Source of the DNA: Ambrosia x helenae
Taxonomy: Eukaryota > Streptophyta > Magnoliopsida > Asterales > Asteraceae
Length of the DNA: 64,000 nt
Reading direction: 5' to 3'
NCBI GenBank assembly: GCA_030844895.1
Contig: JAUTDX010007104.1
Coordinates: 372,001-436,000, forward strand
Position 1 is the stretch's first letter, and every line of letters starts with the position of its first letter. The position numbers and the translations under genes are program-made. Positions 44,641 through 58,285 of the stretch are shown here, one piece after another. Under the pieces are notes generated by a model. It had not been told where the DNA came from, did no database searches, and saw only the letters and a program-made list of their open reading frames with translations.

Positions 44641-47600
44641 TTCAAGGCCAGTAGTTACATTTAGAATGACTTTATTTTTGTTTGACTTTTTAAATTGATT
44701 TTTATTCGATAGATTAAACAATAACTAACTCACGAACTCGTGTTAAGTGATTAATTAGTTTAAAATGTTAAATTGATGTGATCATGATAGTAAAGGAATG
44801 AGATTGGTAAATAGAGTATTGAATTGAGGAAAAAAGAGTTGAGAGCATGCCCATTAAGGATGAGCCCGGTACTGGTACTGGTACCGAAAATGCTTGGTAT
44901 GGTGGATGCTTATAGAATTGGACGGGTTTGACTATTATAAACGTTGGTCAAATTTATGTATCTGGTGCTAATATCATCATACAAAGTCTACCACTTCATG
45001 TTTGTTCTGTTACTATCCATCTATGACCGCAAACTTGTTTTGGAATAATTCATTTGGAGCATCAATTTTTTCAATAAGGGGCGTTGAGCTATGAAAGGTA
45101 TGCATGACAAAAAGAAATAAGTGTATGTGTAAATATATCTTGAGTACAAAAATGCTCATATATTTATATTGAAATGAACTCCTAAACATAATCATTTAAA
45201 AGAACAATGGGGTTTTGTTATTAACTCTAAATTTAGGGTTCTAGGATTCATACACCTTGTGACATTATATTTGGGGGGTATGACATCACATTCTAAATAT
45301 GTGGCAGCTTCCTGTTGATTTGTGATGTGGGTCAGGGTGTATGAATCCTAATTATAGGGTGTATGGTTCCTAAAAACATTTATTTTTGGCAGACGAGTGT
45401 ATACGTGCCTTTTTGGAACCCACAAACACACTTCTGCCTTAGGTATAATTACTACTTGATGGTGATGAGTGATGAAGTTGTCTACACCTTAACTAGCTAA
45501 TAAGTAGCTTATCATGTTTAACACCAACTTTCTATTGGCAACTGTTTGCACAAGCATAATAATTTTTGCCATTTTGATGTAATCATTGTCTTAAACTTGT
45601 TGGTTCTTTATATGCATATTTAAAGCGTTTTATTGTTAAAAAAAAATAGAAAACCTAGTTAAGTTCAATTTGAAATTTTTATCAAATACTCTATCATGGT
45701 TTGACCTTTATTTTCAAAACTATTACTCGCTTGCAACTTGACTCACGCGAGTTGGAAAACGCCTCAATAGTGGTTAATTTTAGTCTACAAGAGGCTGACT
45801 TAACATGTATAGTCAATGAGAAGTAATCATAGATAGATGAATGATGTGCTCTTTTTGTTTTTTCGCCTTTTGAAACATTTAAATCTTTAAGTATTACTTC
45901 TCATTGACTATACATGATTTATGTGTTTTTTTCCTGTTCTTCATGATAGGTACTTATTGATAAATGATTTATGTGTTTTTTTTTCCTGTTCTTCATAATT
46001 ATCATTTACTTTATCGACAAACAACAGTTAGATATTACATGACATTTGGTTCACATTTGTTTCTGCATATTAATTAAATCACATATACATATACAAATAT
46101 CATATTATGTGCATCTTTTAATTGACATTTTATGTCTTTTTAACCGTGAAGTTTACGGGTATCTAACCTAGTATAAAAATAAAAGTACCACTAAAAAAAA
46201 CAATACTCAACACTAGACGTGCATAAACCCCGGGTTTTTTTCAATATCCGGTTTTAGGTATGGTCAGATATCACTTCTATCTGGTATTGAAAGAGTCGGT
46301 TCCGAGTAAGGTCGGATATCTGGGTGGCCTTTTGCTGTTAAGTTTACCCGAATAATCGGGCTTTTATTGGTCATGAAAAAAAAACGTAATTCAAGTAACC
46401 TTTTATCAAAGCGTAGTGATCTAGCAGTTTCCACTAGTTTTATTTTCTGAAATTTCATTGAAACCCAAATGCCTAAAGTAAACTACGTTTTAAAAGAATA
46501 TCGATGGGGTCTCATAAGTTTTTGTGATACCATGTTATCTTGTCTAAAAATATTAAAATAAGAAATAAAAACTACAGAAGTAGCCCAAGTTGGCCTTAAG
46601 CCCATTCAATGAGGTAACAGTACAGGCAGTCAACCAGTCAATAGAGATTTTAATGCTTTTAATTGCAAGTTTTTAAAGCCCAAATAAATGACAGTACGGG
46701 CTACGGCCCACATATGTTTTTACTGCTTCATTCAAACAAAAATTATGAGAAGTTCAATATTCATATGTTATTTAATTCAAAAAAAATCTTCATGACGGTG
46801 TTCATGATTAGTTAAATTAATAATCTGTCTTAATTATGTCAGAAAATAACAATGTACTAACAGTATTCAATTAGTAATAAGCTACATTGTGACCTTATAA
46901 TGACGTTGTCATAACGAACAAAGGAAAATTGAAAGATGTATCTAGTTTTATACTGAGAACTAGCGGATAGATGTTTTAAAACGTGAATAATAGCAGGCTA
47001 CTTGACAACATCACTTGCAATCGTTATTCTATCTACACCTCATGTCACCTGTATTGTTAATATCTATAAACCAAATCATTAAATCTATCATAAACATAAA
47101 CGTTTGTATACTTAACATAAGCAAACGTGGTGTTACGTGACACAATTCTATGGATCCAACAATTTTTTACCTTTCGTATTAACCTAGCCTAAACTATGAC
47201 ATGTTTCTTTTGAAATTCTCTAATCGTTTTCTCATTTATTCTGCAATCAAATCATCGACGAATCGTTAATATTTTATTTATTCAACACAAGAAGAATAGT
47301 GTAGTACATTACATTAAACAATATAAATAGCCACTGGGGCATAACTTGAGACCAGTGGCAGATTTAGAAATGAATTTCAATAGTAACATTTTTCATTTTT
47401 TTCATTTTAGTAGCAATGTTTTCAAATTTCGTAAAAAAAAATCCAAATTTTCCACTAATTTTCAACTACGCAAACGAAATTGAGCAGCTACGGACGCGGC
47501 ACCCTAGTTATTAACTAGGTCTGCCCCTGCTTGAGACCCACCTATAAGGCTATAATTTGGTTCTTAATTAAAATATAAACTGCTTAATGACTTAATGATA

Positions 47601-48908
47601 TATATATTAACCTTTATAGTTTCATCTTATTATACCTTTTCATTAATATTTTAATTTTCTCCTAAGATCTGTTTATATTTTTTTTTTTAATGAGTTTTAT
47701 TAATGAAACTAGAGTATGATTAACAAATATGTTTTGAAGAAAGAGGAATGTGGGAAGAGAAAAGTGCCTAGGATTCATCAAAACCTAACTAAACAAAAAA
47801 AAAAAAATCTTAAATCACAATGTTTTGTTTTCTAATCATGAAAAGAGAATCCAAGGGAACACAACATGGCTGCATGTTCCATATGTACACGTGGCAGGAC
47901 ACTCGTGGGGCCTGTGTCACTCCCCCAATGTATCTTCATGTACCGACGTTACTCTTTGTCCTTTATTTCTTTGTTTTTATTTTTTTATTTTTGCCCCCAA
48001 AAAAATTATTTAATTTGAAATGTTTGATGATTTAAGTTTGAGATTATCTAAAAAAAAGCTAATCTTAATATTTTTTTTATATTTAACTAATAATAAACGT
48101 ATATTAGTTAAAAAAACTAGACTACTTAATTGTCTGGTAATTTTGATGGTTGATTGATAAACCAATTTTTTTAATAGGTTCTAGATTTTATAGGATAAAT
48201 ACACCACATATGTACTTTGAAGGATTTGAACTCCTAACAATTAGTTATGGATTATATCATTTACTATTAGCATGTCTTGGTTCCCTTGGCCTTTGACTCA
48301 TTCGGCTCCTTGGCACTGAAAGCGATTCAGTTCTTGACAAGAGTCCGGCGGGTAGCGGGTGATCCACAACAACTTTTCGACCCCTAGGGGCGATGAATTG
48401 TTTTCAGTTTATTAGAGTTCTCTATCCAGAAAGGGGTGGCGGCGCAGCTTGTTGCACGTCTTCCTACCATCCTTATGTAATTTGCCAATAGAATATATAT
48501 ATAAAAAAAATTACTATCAGGATGTTTCATGGGGTGATGCAAAGCATATGGTGGCTTTGCCCCATTTTCACTATTTTTCATGTTTGCTTAAAACCGATAA
48601 GTTAATTTGTATTGTTCCATTAGCTTTTTTTAACATAGAACAACTCATACACCCATATGATTTACTTGTAACTTTAGTCCATGGTTCACAATCTATTAGA
48701 CAAAATGCTTTTTGGTGACCATTAGCTAATAACTAAAAAGTAGTGAAAATGGTAATAAATTGGATTATCCGTCATTTTTTTGTCACATAAACTTCAAATG
48801 TATATATATGATCTTGACCCATACACTATAAGATAATTGTGGTTTCTCACAGTGCTAGATTTGTTGTGTGAACACGTGATTAGTTAACTTGACAACATTT
48901 ACATACTA
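44641..48908. other. Unassigned intergenic DNA
   Basis: Mostly AT-rich. Small direct repeats occur (ATGATTTATGTGTTTTTTTCCTG twice near 45916-45990). A less AT-rich patch at 48280-48480 stands out. I see no convincing gene, LTR or RNA gene. Confidence 0.5.
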
Positions 48909-49150
48909 ACTAGGTTAGAGTCCCGTGGGGACCCACGGTTCACCCGAAAGTAAAATGAAAAAAAAGTAGGAAAATAAGAATTGTATTATGCAATTTGTTT
49001 TGGTTACTAAATGTTTGATAATGCAATATGTATGAATTTTGATGTTAAATGCAAAATGTCATCTAACAGTTTAATGTAACGAAATGATGGATATATCGAG
49101 CAACTAAAGTTTAATTTGACAACTGCAAACTACATAGCATACTATCACAA

Positions 49151-49362
49151 TATCACACATTACATCATTTGGATAATATCTATATTCTAATCATAATTAA
49201 GCTTACGCATAGAACACTTATCATTTAGTTGGGGCTTAACGAACTTCAACCAATATCACACATTACATCATTTGGGTAAGAGTAATATCTATATTATAAT
49301 CATAACTAAGTTTAAGCATAAAACACTTATCATTTAGTTGGGGCTTAACGAACTTCAACCAA
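49151..49362. repeat. 103-bp tandem duplication
   Basis: TATCACACATTACATCATTT starts at 49151 and 49254. Each copy continues to GGGGCTTAACGAACTTCAAC, then CAAT. It overlaps the presumed 3' end of the B3-like gene. Confidence 0.8.
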
Positions 49363-50470
49363 TGGTCCATTTTCATTATTTCAATCAAAATCTTCCAACT
49401 CTTGCTCATTGATAGCTGATTTTTCACCTTTGAAGTTGTTATCATTGTCATCACGATCCTCGGAGTGCTGCTCATTTTCAATAATTTATGAAAACCTCCA
49501 CTATTGTATTCCATATTTGTGTTCTACATAAAATATAGTTGTAAAGATATGGATACGGTGATAAGTAAATCAAGAAACAATCCTTAACCCACTTACTTGA
49601 ATGGGTAGCTTAAATTTTCATGTTATCTCTCCAATGGTTCAAACCGATTACATAGCTAAAAAACAACTAATAAGAAAATGGGTCCAATGTCACATGCTGT
49701 AATATAAATTTCCTATATTTTATTAAAAAATAGACACCAAAAGGATCAACCCAGACCCATTTCAACATGTAGCCAAAAGGACCCATTGTACACACACTTT
49801 AGGCAACTTTTGACATGTTACAAAAAGCCGCCAAAAAAGCGTCATTATTTAAACTGTGTAAATATAGTACTTAACAATTAAAAATCTTAATAAATAACAT
49901 CAAAATCATAATCAATCATTCAAATCAATGACATTAAAATAATCCATGTCTGAAATTGACTTACCCATTATATACAAATTATTATTAACATCTTAAAATT
50001 AGCACACTTGTTGAAATCAAGATGATGATTATCGTTTAGTTACAATTAATTAAAGGAAAGTCGTAATATCAAAATGAAAGTTGGTCAACAATGTTAAAAT
50101 GAAATTCGAAATATTAGTAACATCAATAAATAAGATTAAAAATCTTAATAAATAACATCAAAATCGTAATCAATCATTCAAATAAATGACATTAAAATCA
50201 TTCGCGTCTCAAATTGCCTTACTCATTATATACAATTTATTATTGACATCTTTAGTAATCATTATTAGTTGTACAGAAAGTAGCATTTTGAAAATTTATA
50301 TTATCATTTAATTTCGTTGTTAAATTTGGTATGACGATTAAATGATTTTTTATTTGTTAAGGTTTATATAGTATTGTTGTGTCTCGAACAATTCTGCAAA
50401 ATTGGAAATACAGTGCCTCGATTGACGTGATCGAGTAGGAATATTTATATATATATTTGAATTATAAAAT

Positions 50471-51340
50471 GGAAGGATTGGTAATTGACGTGAATTGGTC
50501 AACAACGCTTAAAATTAGCACAATCAAACTTAAAGACATAAAGTCAAAGAATTGACCTCCATCAAATTAACAAAAACGTAAAAAGTTTTTACTCAGATTT
50601 AGTCAACAATATTAAAATTAAAGTCGTAATATTAGTAATAGCAGTGAAAATTATCGTGAATACATTATATATTTTAGAAAACTATTAAATAGATTTAAAT
50701 TATATTTATTATTAAAAGAATAATAAAAGTGTAGGAAAATAAATGTACACTCCCATCTTCGGATTACATTTAAATTATAAACTGTTAAATAGATTTAACA
50801 TTGTTAAATAGATTTAAATAAATTTTTAAAGGAAAGTCGTATATGTTTAAAAGAATACCGTTTCATGACAATTGATTAAAGGAAAGTCTTTGAATTATAA
50901 AAAAAGGAAGGATTGGTAATTGACGTGAATTGGTCAACAACGCTTAAAATTAGCACAATCAAATTCAAAAACATATAGTTAAAGAAATGACCTCCATCAA
51001 TTTAACAAAAATGTAAAAAGTTTTTACTCAGATTCGGTCAACAATATTAACATTAAGTTCGTAATATTAGTAATAGCATTGAAAATTATTTTGAATACAT
51101 TATATATATTTTAGGAAACTGTTAATTATATTTAAATTATATTTATTATTAAAAGAATAATAAAAGTGTAGGAAAATAAATGTACATTGTTATCTTCGGA
51201 TTATATTTAAATTATAAACTCTTAAATAGATTTAACATTGTTAAATAGATTTAAATAAATGTTTGAAAGAAAGTCGTATATGTTTTAAAAAAAATATTGT
51301 TTCATCACAATTGATTAAAGGAAAGTTGTATTATCAAAAT
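50471..51340. repeat. 435-bp tandem duplication
   Basis: GGAAGGATTGGTAATTGACG starts at 50471 and 50906. The copies share TGAATTGGTCAACAACGC and about 400 bases downstream, with scattered differences. Confidence 0.75.
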
Positions 51341-51510
51341 TAAAGTCGGTCAACAATACTAAAATGAATTTCGTAATATTAGTAATATCAATAATTAAGA
51401 TTAAAAATGTTAATAAATAACAACCAAATCATAATCAATCATTCAAATCAATGACAATAAAATTATCATAAATAACATTAAAACTCTTTATAAATAACAA
51501 CAAAATGATA

Positions 51511-54500
51511 ATTTAAATTTCAAAATCAATGACATCTTGTGGTGCAACCTTAGTAACAAACATTTTGTGCTCGATTGAACACTATTTGACGACACAATAT
51601 TCGCCAATGGAAGTATCTTTTGATTGAAGCAAATCAGGTCATCCAATCACAGTAAACCTTTACAAAAGAATTATGTATAGAAAATTTAGAATGTGTAACT
51701 AATTATAAAATAAGAATATTAAAAACATAAATGTTGAATATGCAAATAAAAAATCTAGCAACTTGTGAAACAATTTCTGCACGTAATATTAGTATTAGTA
51801 TTAGTTAATATTAGTAATTATTAGTAATTAGTAATATATTCGTAAAAACAGTAATAAACAAATTTAATTTGGTCAATAAGATATAAATGGGATTAAAATT
51901 AAAAATCGTAATATCAGTTTTAGTATTAGTAATATATTCGTAATTTAATTTTGTCAATTCGGTCAATAATAAATAAATGAGCTTAAAAATCGTAATATAT
52001 AACATTAAATTCGATCAATTATTATTAATGTCATTAAAACTCATAATAAATAACATTAAAAAATGAATAAATCCTATTAATTGCAGGCAAGACCAATAAT
52101 AATTTATAAAGATAGATTAAATATAATTTCATAGTAATATTAATATAAATAAATGAGATTAAAAAATCGTAATAAATAGCATTCAATTCGGTCAATTATT
52201 ATTAATGTCAATTAGTATTAGTAATATATTCGGTCAACAATACTATTTTTACGAATAGTAAAACTAAAATCGTAATATTAGTATTAGTTAATATTAGTAA
52301 TTATTAGTAATTAGTAATATATTCGTAAAAATAGTAATAGAAAATTTTAATTCGGTTAGTAAGATATAAATGGGATTAAAATTAAAAATCGTAATATTAG
52401 ATTTAGTATTAGTAATATATTCCTAATTTAATTCGGTCAATAATACATAAATCAGATTAAAATTAAAAATCGTAATATTAGTATTTGTATTAGTAATATA
52501 TTCGTAAATTAATTCGGTCAATTAGGTCAATAATAAATAAATGAGCTTAAAAATCGTAATATATAACATTAAATTCGGTCAACTATTATTAATGTCATTA
52601 AAACTAATAATAAATATCATTAAAAAATAAATAAATTCTATTAATTACAGGCAAGACCAATAATAATTCGAATGAATAGTAATATAAATAATATTAAACA
52701 TAATTTCATAAAGATAGATTAAACATAATTTCGTAGTAATATTAATATAAATAAATGAGATTAAAAAATCATAATAAATAACATTCAACTCGGTCAATTA
52801 TTATTAATGTCAATAAATAACATTAATTCTAATATACTAAAAATACATTAAAAATAATTAAATCTTATTAAACATAAATTCGAAAAAAGTAATATAAAAA
52901 AATGAGATTAATAATTTTAATAAATAACATTAAATTCAGTCAATTATTATTAATGTCAATAAATAATGTTAAACATCTCAATAAATAACAGTAAAAATGA
53001 ATAAATCTTATTAATTGCAATAAAGACTAATCATAATTCATAAACATAGTAATATAATAAATGAGACTATAAATCTTAATAAATAAATTGAAAATCGTAA
53101 TCATTAATTCAAATAAATTACATTACAAACATAAAAAATCGTAATTTTAATTTGAAAATCAATGACTTCTTGTGGTGGAACCTTTGTAACAAACAGCCTG
53201 TGCTGGATTAAACACCATTTAAAGACACAATATTCGTCAATGGAAATGTCTTCTAATTGAAGCAAAATAAAATCATAATATTAGTATTAGTATTAGTTAG
53301 TATTAGTAATTAATAATATATTCGTAAAAATAGTAATAGAAAATTTTAATTCGGTCAATAAGATATAAATGAGATTAAAATTAAAAATCGTAATATTAGA
53401 TTTAGTATTAGTAATATATTCATAATTTAATTCGGTCAATAATAAATAAATCAGATTACTATTAAAAATCGTAATATTAGTATTAGTATTAGTAATATAT
53501 ATTCGTAAATTAGTTCGTTAAATTCGGTCAATAATAAATAAATGAGCTTAAAAATCGTAATATATAACATTAAATTCGGTCAACTATTATTAATGTCATT
53601 AAAACTCATAATAAATATCATTAAAAAATAAATAAATTCTATTAATTGCAGGCAAGATCAATAATAATTCGAATGAATAGTAATATAAATAATATTAAAC
53701 ATAATTTAATAAAGATAGACTAAACATAATTTCATAGTAATATTAATATAAATAAAGAAATTAAAAAATCATAATAAATAACATTCAACTCGGTCAATTA
53801 TTATTAATGTCAATAAATAACATTAGTTCTAACATACTAAAAATACATTAAAAATAATTAAATCTTATTAAACATAAATTCGAAAAAAAAGTAATATAAA
53901 TAAATGAGATTAATAATTTTAATAAATAACATTTAATTCGGTCAATTATTATTAATGTCAATAAATAATATTAAACATCTTAATAAATAACAGTAAAAAT
54001 GAATAAATCTTATTAATTGCAATCAAAACTAATAATAATTCGTAAAGATAGTAATATAAATAAATGAGATTATAAATCTTAATAAATAAACTCAAAATCG
54101 TAATCAATAATTCAAATAAATTTCATTACAAACATAAAAAATCCTAATTTTAATTTGAAAATCAATTATTTCTTGCTGTGGAACCTTTGTAACAAATAGT
54201 CTGTGCTGGATTGAACACCATTTAAAGGCACTATATTCGCCAATGGAAATATTTTCTAATTGAAGCAAACTAAAATCGTAATATTAGTATTAGTATTAGT
54301 TAGTATTAGTAATTAGTAATATATTCGTAAAAATAGTAATAGAAAATTTTAATTCGGTCAATAAGATATAAATGAGATTAAAATTAAAAATCGTAATATT
54401 AGTTTTAGTATTAGTAATATATTCATAATTTAATTCGGTCAATAATAAATAAATCAGATTAAAATTAAAAATCATAATATTAGTATTAGTATTAGTAATA

Positions 54501-55300
54501 TATTCGTAAATTAATTCGGTCAATATTAAATAAGTCAGATTAAAATTAAAAATTGTAATATTAGTATTAGTATTAGTAATAAACAAATGAGCTTAAAAAT
54601 CGTAATATATAACACTAAATTCGGTCAATTATTATTAATGTCATTAAAACTCATACTGGATAACATTAAAAAATGAATAAATTCTATTAATTTCAGGCAA
54701 GACCAATAATAATTCGTAATATTAGTTTTAGTATTAGTAGTATATTCGTAATTTAATTCGGTCAATAATAAATAAATAAGCTTAAAAATCGTAACATATA
54801 ACACTAAATTTGGTCAATAATTATTAATGTCATTAAAACTCATAGTAAATAACATTAAAAAATAAAATAAATTCTATTAATTGCAGGCAAGACCAATAAT
54901 AATTCATAAAGATGGTTTAAACATAATTTCGTAGTAATATTAATATAAATAAATGTGATTAAAAAATCGTAATAAATAACATTTCAATTTGGTCAATTAT
55001 TATTAATGTCAATTAGTATTAGTAATATATTCGGTCAACAATACTATTTTTACGAATAGTAAAACTAAAATCGTAATATTAAAAATAAATGAGAGTTATT
55101 TTTTCATAAATAAAGGTTAAATTGGTTAATAATCAATCATTCATAATCAAAAATAAATGAGGCTTATTATGGTAAACTGAAATTCATATTAATATTAATA
55201 TAAATTCGGTCAATTATTAAAATATAGTAATAAATAACGTTAAATTCAGTCAATTATTATTAATGTAAATAAAGAACAATAATTCAGATTCAAATTTCAG
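51511..55300. repeat. AT-rich repeat field with three exon-like anchors
   Basis: Blocks recur in variable order: TATTAGTATTAGTATTAGT, AATTCGGTCAATAATAAATA, TTATTATTAATGTCATTAAA and ATTGCAGGCAAGACCAATAA (at about 52080, 52640, 53640, 54690 and 54880). The exon-like anchor occurs at 51511, 53151 and 54151. The last two periods are about 1.0 kb and the first about 1.6 kb. Long non-repetitive DNA is absent. Confidence 0.75.
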
Positions 55301-55944
55301 ATTAAATGACATTAAATTCGGTCAATTATTATTAATGTAAATAAATAACAATAATTCAGAATTAATGATATTAAATTCGGTCTAATATTACAATAATATT
55401 AAACATAATTTCAAAAAACAGTAATATAAATAAATGTGATTAAACAAAATTTCGAAAAACAGTCAATTATTACAATAATATCAAACATAAATTCGAAAAA
55501 CAGTAATTCAAATAAATTACATTAAAAACATTAAAAATCGTACCAACCAAGATTGTCCTTCGTATGTGGCAACTGTAACGTTCCTGTTGTGTATGTTTTT
55601 AGACAACAGAAATTTGTTCATGGCTTTCAGCACATTCTGAATTGACACGTTAAAAAAACAACATTAAAAAATAAAGAATCATTTTTGAAAATTAAATAGG
55701 CATATGTACATGAAAATAACAAATATACCAAAACTGTTGCCGAAGGGTCATGCAATACCTTGAAGAATTGAGAACCATTATGATAACACATAATAGCGTT
55801 TGTGTCTTCGAATCAAATCCTGTTTTTCAAATGTTAAAACATAGCATTACTAAATCCGATCGAATAGTAAATCCGATTCAATATATGTCTAAAAAAAACC
55901 GTGATGACAATAATACAATTAACATAAATCTGATTGAGCGCAAT

Positions 55945-56440
55945 TCTTATTATCCCTTTATCACAAATCCGATTGAATATGTGTTTATCACAAATACGTT
56001 CATCACAAATCCATTTCATTAGAACATGTGATAAACACAAGAATGATTTCAAATGGTAATTAGATTATGAAATATTAAAAAGAATAAAAAAAAAGTAACA
56101 ATAGGAATCGATAGTATCTTTGTTATCCCTTTATCACAAATTCGATTGAATATTTTGTTTATCACAAATCCGTTTCATTAGAACATGTGATAAACACCAG
56201 ACTGATTTCAAATGGTTATTAGATTAGGAAATCTTAAAAAGAATAAAAAAAATAACAATAGGAATTGATAGTATCTTTGTTATCACTTTATAATAAATCC
56301 GATTGAATATGTGTTTATCACAAATCCGTTTATCACAAATCCGTTTATCACAAATCCGTTTCATTAGAACATGTGTTTAAGAAGAATGATTTCCACGTAA
56401 AAGAATAAGAAATTTCATTCGGTTTGATTTGTTCTTAATA
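55945..56440. repeat. Three 157-173-bp direct repeats
   Basis: Units begin TATCCCTTTATCACAAAT at 55951 and 56124, and TATCACTTTATAATAAAT at 56281. Each runs through CATTAGAACATGTG. The third unit has an inner TTATCACAAATCCGT triplication (56318-56363). Confidence 0.8.
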
Positions 56441-56856
56441 ATGTTAACAATAAAAAAAAGTCAAAATAATAATAGGAATCAACATTAGAAGAGTAGTTTG
56501 GATGTTTACCTTTAATCAGTTATGGATAATCAACAAATGATGCAAGGTGAAGAAGAAATATTGAAAGAATTGTTAGGAATTAGGAAGAATATAAGAGTTT
56601 TGATATGGAGAATGAAAAAAAAAAAAAAAAGAAGGTTTTTATAGTCATAATTTGGAGCTCCATATTAGTTGTTGGATACCTCAAACCCTCTCTAAGGCCT
56701 TGATTCAACCCAAGTGACCTCAATTATTATATAGATAGATTAATCTAAATATAAAACAGATAGTAGCATCATAATTACATTTTTTTTTTTGAAAAGAGAA
56801 TTTCATTAAACACAACCACGAAGGTCCTTTGGGCGCAAAAACAACCGAGAACAGCA

Positions 56857-57270
56857 TCAACCCAAGGGGTAATTACACCAGTTTATCCAATCGACATTTT
56901 TCCATCTAGACCTATTTCGAATCCAAAAGTATGTCGTAGACTTGATTTGTTGCACCACCTCGATAGGCCTTCGTCTCTTGTTGTGAAAAATCCGGTTGTT
57001 TCGTTCATTCCATATAACCCATAGTGTTGTATAGATGATACCTCGAAGAATGAGTCTTTTATCTTTCGAATAACTTTGGATCTCCGGGGCTCGAACAATA
57101 TCCATGATCTCAAAAGCGAATCCATGCGGGATTCGACACCAATTTTCAATTTTGTACCAAATCTCTTGGGTATATCCACATCCCGTGAATAAATGTAGAG
57201 CCGTCTCCATATCGCTTTGGCAAAGGCAGCAGTCCGTTTTGTGTAATATCACGCGCCTTGTGAGCATCAA
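56857..57270 (-). pseudogene. LINE ORF2 C-terminus (zf-RVT)
   Basis: The ORF ends …INWCNYPLG and carries the zinc-binding region found after plant LINE reverse transcriptases (LTRRVILHKTDCCLCQSDME, TALHLFTGCGY) and then LWVIWNERNNRIFHNK. It is out of frame with the endonuclease part, and the whole RT and RNase-H-like span is missing before it. The joint lies near 57245-57270. Confidence 0.8.
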
Positions 57271-58285
57271 TCTCCTCGATCGCCTTTTTACACTCCGTCC
57301 AAATCCACAAATCGGTCTCTTCTAATTCGTTACTCTCCATTTGAATTTCCAAGTCTTCTTTTTCTTTTCTAACTCGAATCTCTTCCTCGTTTTCTTTGTA
57401 ACTGTAAACATTAAACCAATCTCTTAAACAGGCCCGAAGAACTTTAAGCTTGTTTAAAAGATTAGCATCGGCCGGCCCCGTAGAAAACCAATTATCGAGC
57501 ACCGAGTTTACAACCTCCACGCAACCTTGGCGATCCAACCAAGAGTCAAACATTCTAAAAGGTTTCGGCCTGAAATTAAAGTCTACAATCGAAAAAACAA
57601 TAGGCGAATGATCCGAGAGATTTTTGTTCAATGCGCGTACACACGCATTCGGCCATTTGTTAAAGACATTCTCACACACCAAAAAACGGTCAATTCGGCT
57701 CCAAGTGCATTTACCTCTTCTATTAGACATATAAGTAAACTTATAGCCTTTCAAGTTATATTCTTGCAAACCAACATTATCAATGAAAGCATTGAAATCA
57801 TTAGCACAAACCGGGTCAAAAGTAGAGTTTTTTCTTTCCTCCCTGTCCCTAACCGCATTGAAGTCCCCAAATATAATCCACCAACCACTATTTGAGCCCA
57901 TGAGGTCCTCAATCTTTGCCCATAAACGTCTTTTGTCGCTGTTTAATTAAGGAGCATATACATTCAACAAGTTCAACCGAATTGTCCCAGCCGAGACAAG
58001 GCCGGCGACATGAATAAAGTTATTGTCTTTATTTACCGTATCCTTAGTGAACATCATAGGGTCCCACATGCTAACAAGACCGCCCGAATTACCACTAGAA
58101 TTAACATATTCGAAATCAAAACCCAAGCCACCCCAAAACTTAGAAATTAAAACCGGTTGTAAATCACTAGTCATGGTCTCTTGCATGCCAATGAACGAAA
58201 CCCCAAACTCATTTTTGATTTTATTTATCCAACCCGGTTTACCATCAACCCCTACCCCTCTAATGTTAATCGAGAGGCAATTCAT
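57271..58285 (-). pseudogene. LINE ORF2 N-terminus: AP-type endonuclease
   Basis: The ATG at 58285 overlaps the ORF1 stop (ATGA). Endonuclease motifs are LSINIRGVG, FIGMQETM, GGLVSMWD, WWIIFGDFNAVRD, SRIDRFLV and NLSDHSPIV. An in-frame TAA near 57945 (VYAP*LNSDKRR) interrupts it. The domain nicks target DNA to prime reverse transcription. After ECKKAIEEIDAHKARD the frame meets the deletion joint. Confidence 0.85.

Larger units (their letters stand above)
49395..56620 (-). pseudogene. B3/REM-like transcription factor gene in the Helitron, exon triplicated
   Basis: On the minus strand a TATA box (CTATAAAAACC, near 56640) precedes a leader with donor AAAG/GTAAAC near 56517. Exon-like pieces follow: FFKVLHDPSATVL ending at 55729 with GT, and a 93-base exon at 55636-55544 between AG and GT (NVLKAMNKFLLSKNIHNRNV, then TVATYEGQSWL). 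A segment like SIDEYCVFKW…HRLFVTKV is present three times (54270-54151, 53265-53151, 51640-51511). An acidic end (NEQHSEDRDDNDNNFKGEKS, near 49480-49395) comes last. FFKVL, YEGQSW and EYCVFKW fit the order of B3 DNA-binding domains of REM type. One of the three repeated segments has a stop, and the acidic part has in-frame stops. Intron borders are inferred. Confidence 0.4.
48909..56739 (-). mobile_element. Helitron candidate (non-autonomous, 7.8 kb)
   Basis: Minus-strand 5' end TCTATCTATATAATAATTGA at 56739, preceded by A. The 3' end CTAGT (48913-48909) is followed by T. A perfect 7-bp hairpin CCGTGGG-GA-CCCACGG (48923-48938) sits 9 bases before CTAGT. This is the classic Helitron layout: TC at the 5' end, a GC-rich hairpin close to a CTRRT 3' end, insertion between A and T, and no TSD or TIR. 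No Rep/helicase ORF is present. It carries a gene on the same strand and a large AT-rich repeat field. Confidence 0.6.

Noticed and set aside
46264..46458. 64-codon ORF as a gene
   Set aside because: No domain, promoter or splice context is visible, and it is flanked by unassigned AT-rich DNA.
51790..54600. CRISPR-like array
   Set aside because: The repeats are AT-rich, of unequal spacing and imperfect, and the genome is a plant. They are intronic or Helitron repeats.
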